34,095 nucleotides of DNA from K189A clade bacterium (GTDB taxonomy: Bacteria > Pseudomonadota > Gammaproteobacteria > Pseudomonadales > Azotimanducaceae). The stretch lies in contig CACOYI010000017.1 of the NCBI GenBank assembly GCA_902631405.1, positions 1 through 34,095 on the forward strand. Reading direction: 5' to 3'. Below, in pieces: positions 33,608-34,095 of the stretch; the first letter of the stretch is position 1, and each line of letters opens with the position of its first letter. The notes below the pieces were generated by a model. That model saw only the letters and a program-made list of their open reading frames with translations. It did no database searches and had not been told where the DNA came from. Both the position numbers and the translations under genes were made by a program.

Positions 33608-34095
33608 TTAGATCGACTGAGTATCGGTCGAAATATTCCGATAGTTAACAGAGCTCAGCTTGGCGAGCTGAGAAAGCCGGGACTTCTTCTGATTGAAAGC
33701 CTCTTCATATTCTTCGCTGAGGGTCGAATCTCTCGAAGAAAAAATCGCATTTTCTTTTCCATCCGAGACCGTGTAACGACCTGGTGGCGGCAAGGTTTCT
33801 TCGATCGGGTCAAAGATATGGACTAAATCAAGAGAGTTCTTACGAGCAAGACGCTTTACGATCTCCTCCCAATCGTTCGGGAAACCTTGAAAATCGCTAA
33901 TTATTACAATCTTGAACCGTTGCTTGCTGAGATTTAAAAGATCAGCAGCCGCCTCTGGTGCGCTGATTCTTTTGAAAGTTTCTCTCGTTAGAGATTGATT
34001 TGCCTCGGCTATGTGAAAGAGCATTTTAGTGGCGGCGATTGTCCCATGTCTTGGTTTTGCCAATATTACCTCTTCGTTGGTGGCTATAGCGCCGC
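33608..34095 (-). CDS. DUF58 domain protein, C-terminal part (truncated by the window edge)
   Basis: The reading frame is open through the right edge of the window; only the last 162 or so residues are visible. They match the C-terminal half of DUF58 proteins, a degenerate VWA-like family: a segment equivalent to GAIATNEEVILAKPRHGT followed by KMLFHIAEAN, then RFKIVIISDFQGFPNDWEE. A TTG at 34063 is an internal codon, not a start. The order DUF58, DUF4381, BatA, BatB/C, BatD is the usual Bat arrangement, and a MoxR-type ATPase gene is expected upstream, outside the window. Confidence 0.85.
   Translation of the reverse strand, partial: GAIATNEEVILAKPRHGTIAATKMLFHIAEANQSLTRETFKRISAPEAAADLLNLSKQRFKIVIISDFQGFPNDWEEIVKRLARKNSLDLVHIFDPIEETLPPPGRYTVSDGKENAIFSSRDSTLSEEYEEAFNQKKSRLSQLAKLSSVNYRNISTDTQSI

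Overview
The window is a dense stretch of bacterial chromosome with 33 protein-coding genes, about 97% of it coding and no gene-free gap above about 170 bases. I see no rRNA, tRNA, CRISPR array, insertion sequence or phage gene. The gene set points to a gammaproteobacterium with a lipid- and sugar-oxidising, probably aerobic lifestyle, perhaps a marine oligotroph: a small CPXCG cysteine-rich protein, a DUF454/YbaN-like protein, an M1 aminopeptidase N, a Bat operon with DUF4381, and many acyl-CoA enzymes. The taxon is inference; nothing in the window names it.

Layout. 44-2859 (+): acyl-CoA dehydrogenase, hotdog thioesterase and MFS permease. 2856-3245 (-): SRPBCC protein. 3328-5831 (+): family III CoA-transferase translationally coupled to a GPH-type symporter. 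5820-6722 (-): alpha/beta hydrolase. 6788-8220 (+): CPXCG protein and a second CoA-transferase. 8390-11179 (-): thioredoxin reductase, a third CoA-transferase and a membrane-anchored protein of unknown function. 11286-20125 (+): a long co-directional run made of an SDR, then a sugar-oxidation module (FucP-like MFS, Tat-signal subunit 3, GMC oxidoreductase, ThuA protein), then an acyl-CoA dehydrogenase, a phosphotransferase fused to a DUF6285-like domain, and a second SDR. 20118-22343 (-): PLP-dependent desulfhydrase/deaminase-type enzyme, PfkB kinase and DUF454 protein. 22466-24045 (+): DsbA/FrnE-like protein and NAD kinase. 24042-25681 (-): MobA/MocA-like nucleotidyltransferase and XdhC. 25844-28498 (+): aminopeptidase N. 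28529-34095 (-): a Bat operon (DUF58, DUF4381, BatA, BatB/C, BatD) that runs off the right edge.

How it fits together. Three themes stand out. The first is activation and beta-oxidation-type handling of unidentified acids: two acyl-CoA dehydrogenases, three CaiB/BaiF CoA-transferases, a thioesterase and several permeases. The second is a probable periplasmic sugar or glycoside oxidation system, in which a GMC dehydrogenase without its own signal would be exported with a Tat-signal partner and work beside a membrane-tethered ThuA protein. The third is an acyl-CoA dehydrogenase/kinase pair resembling the split form of ACAD10/ACAD11 or the LvaC/LvaA proteins, which suggests catabolism of 4-hydroxyacyl-CoAs. 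Here the kinase carries a fused C-terminal DUF6285-like domain whose junction has its own ATG and Shine-Dalgarno-like sequence.

The window is unusually compact: four of its six convergent gene pairs have overlapping stop codons. About a third of the genes start with GTG or TTG, so several start positions given here differ from the longest open frame. All functional names rest on motif recognition by eye, without database searches.
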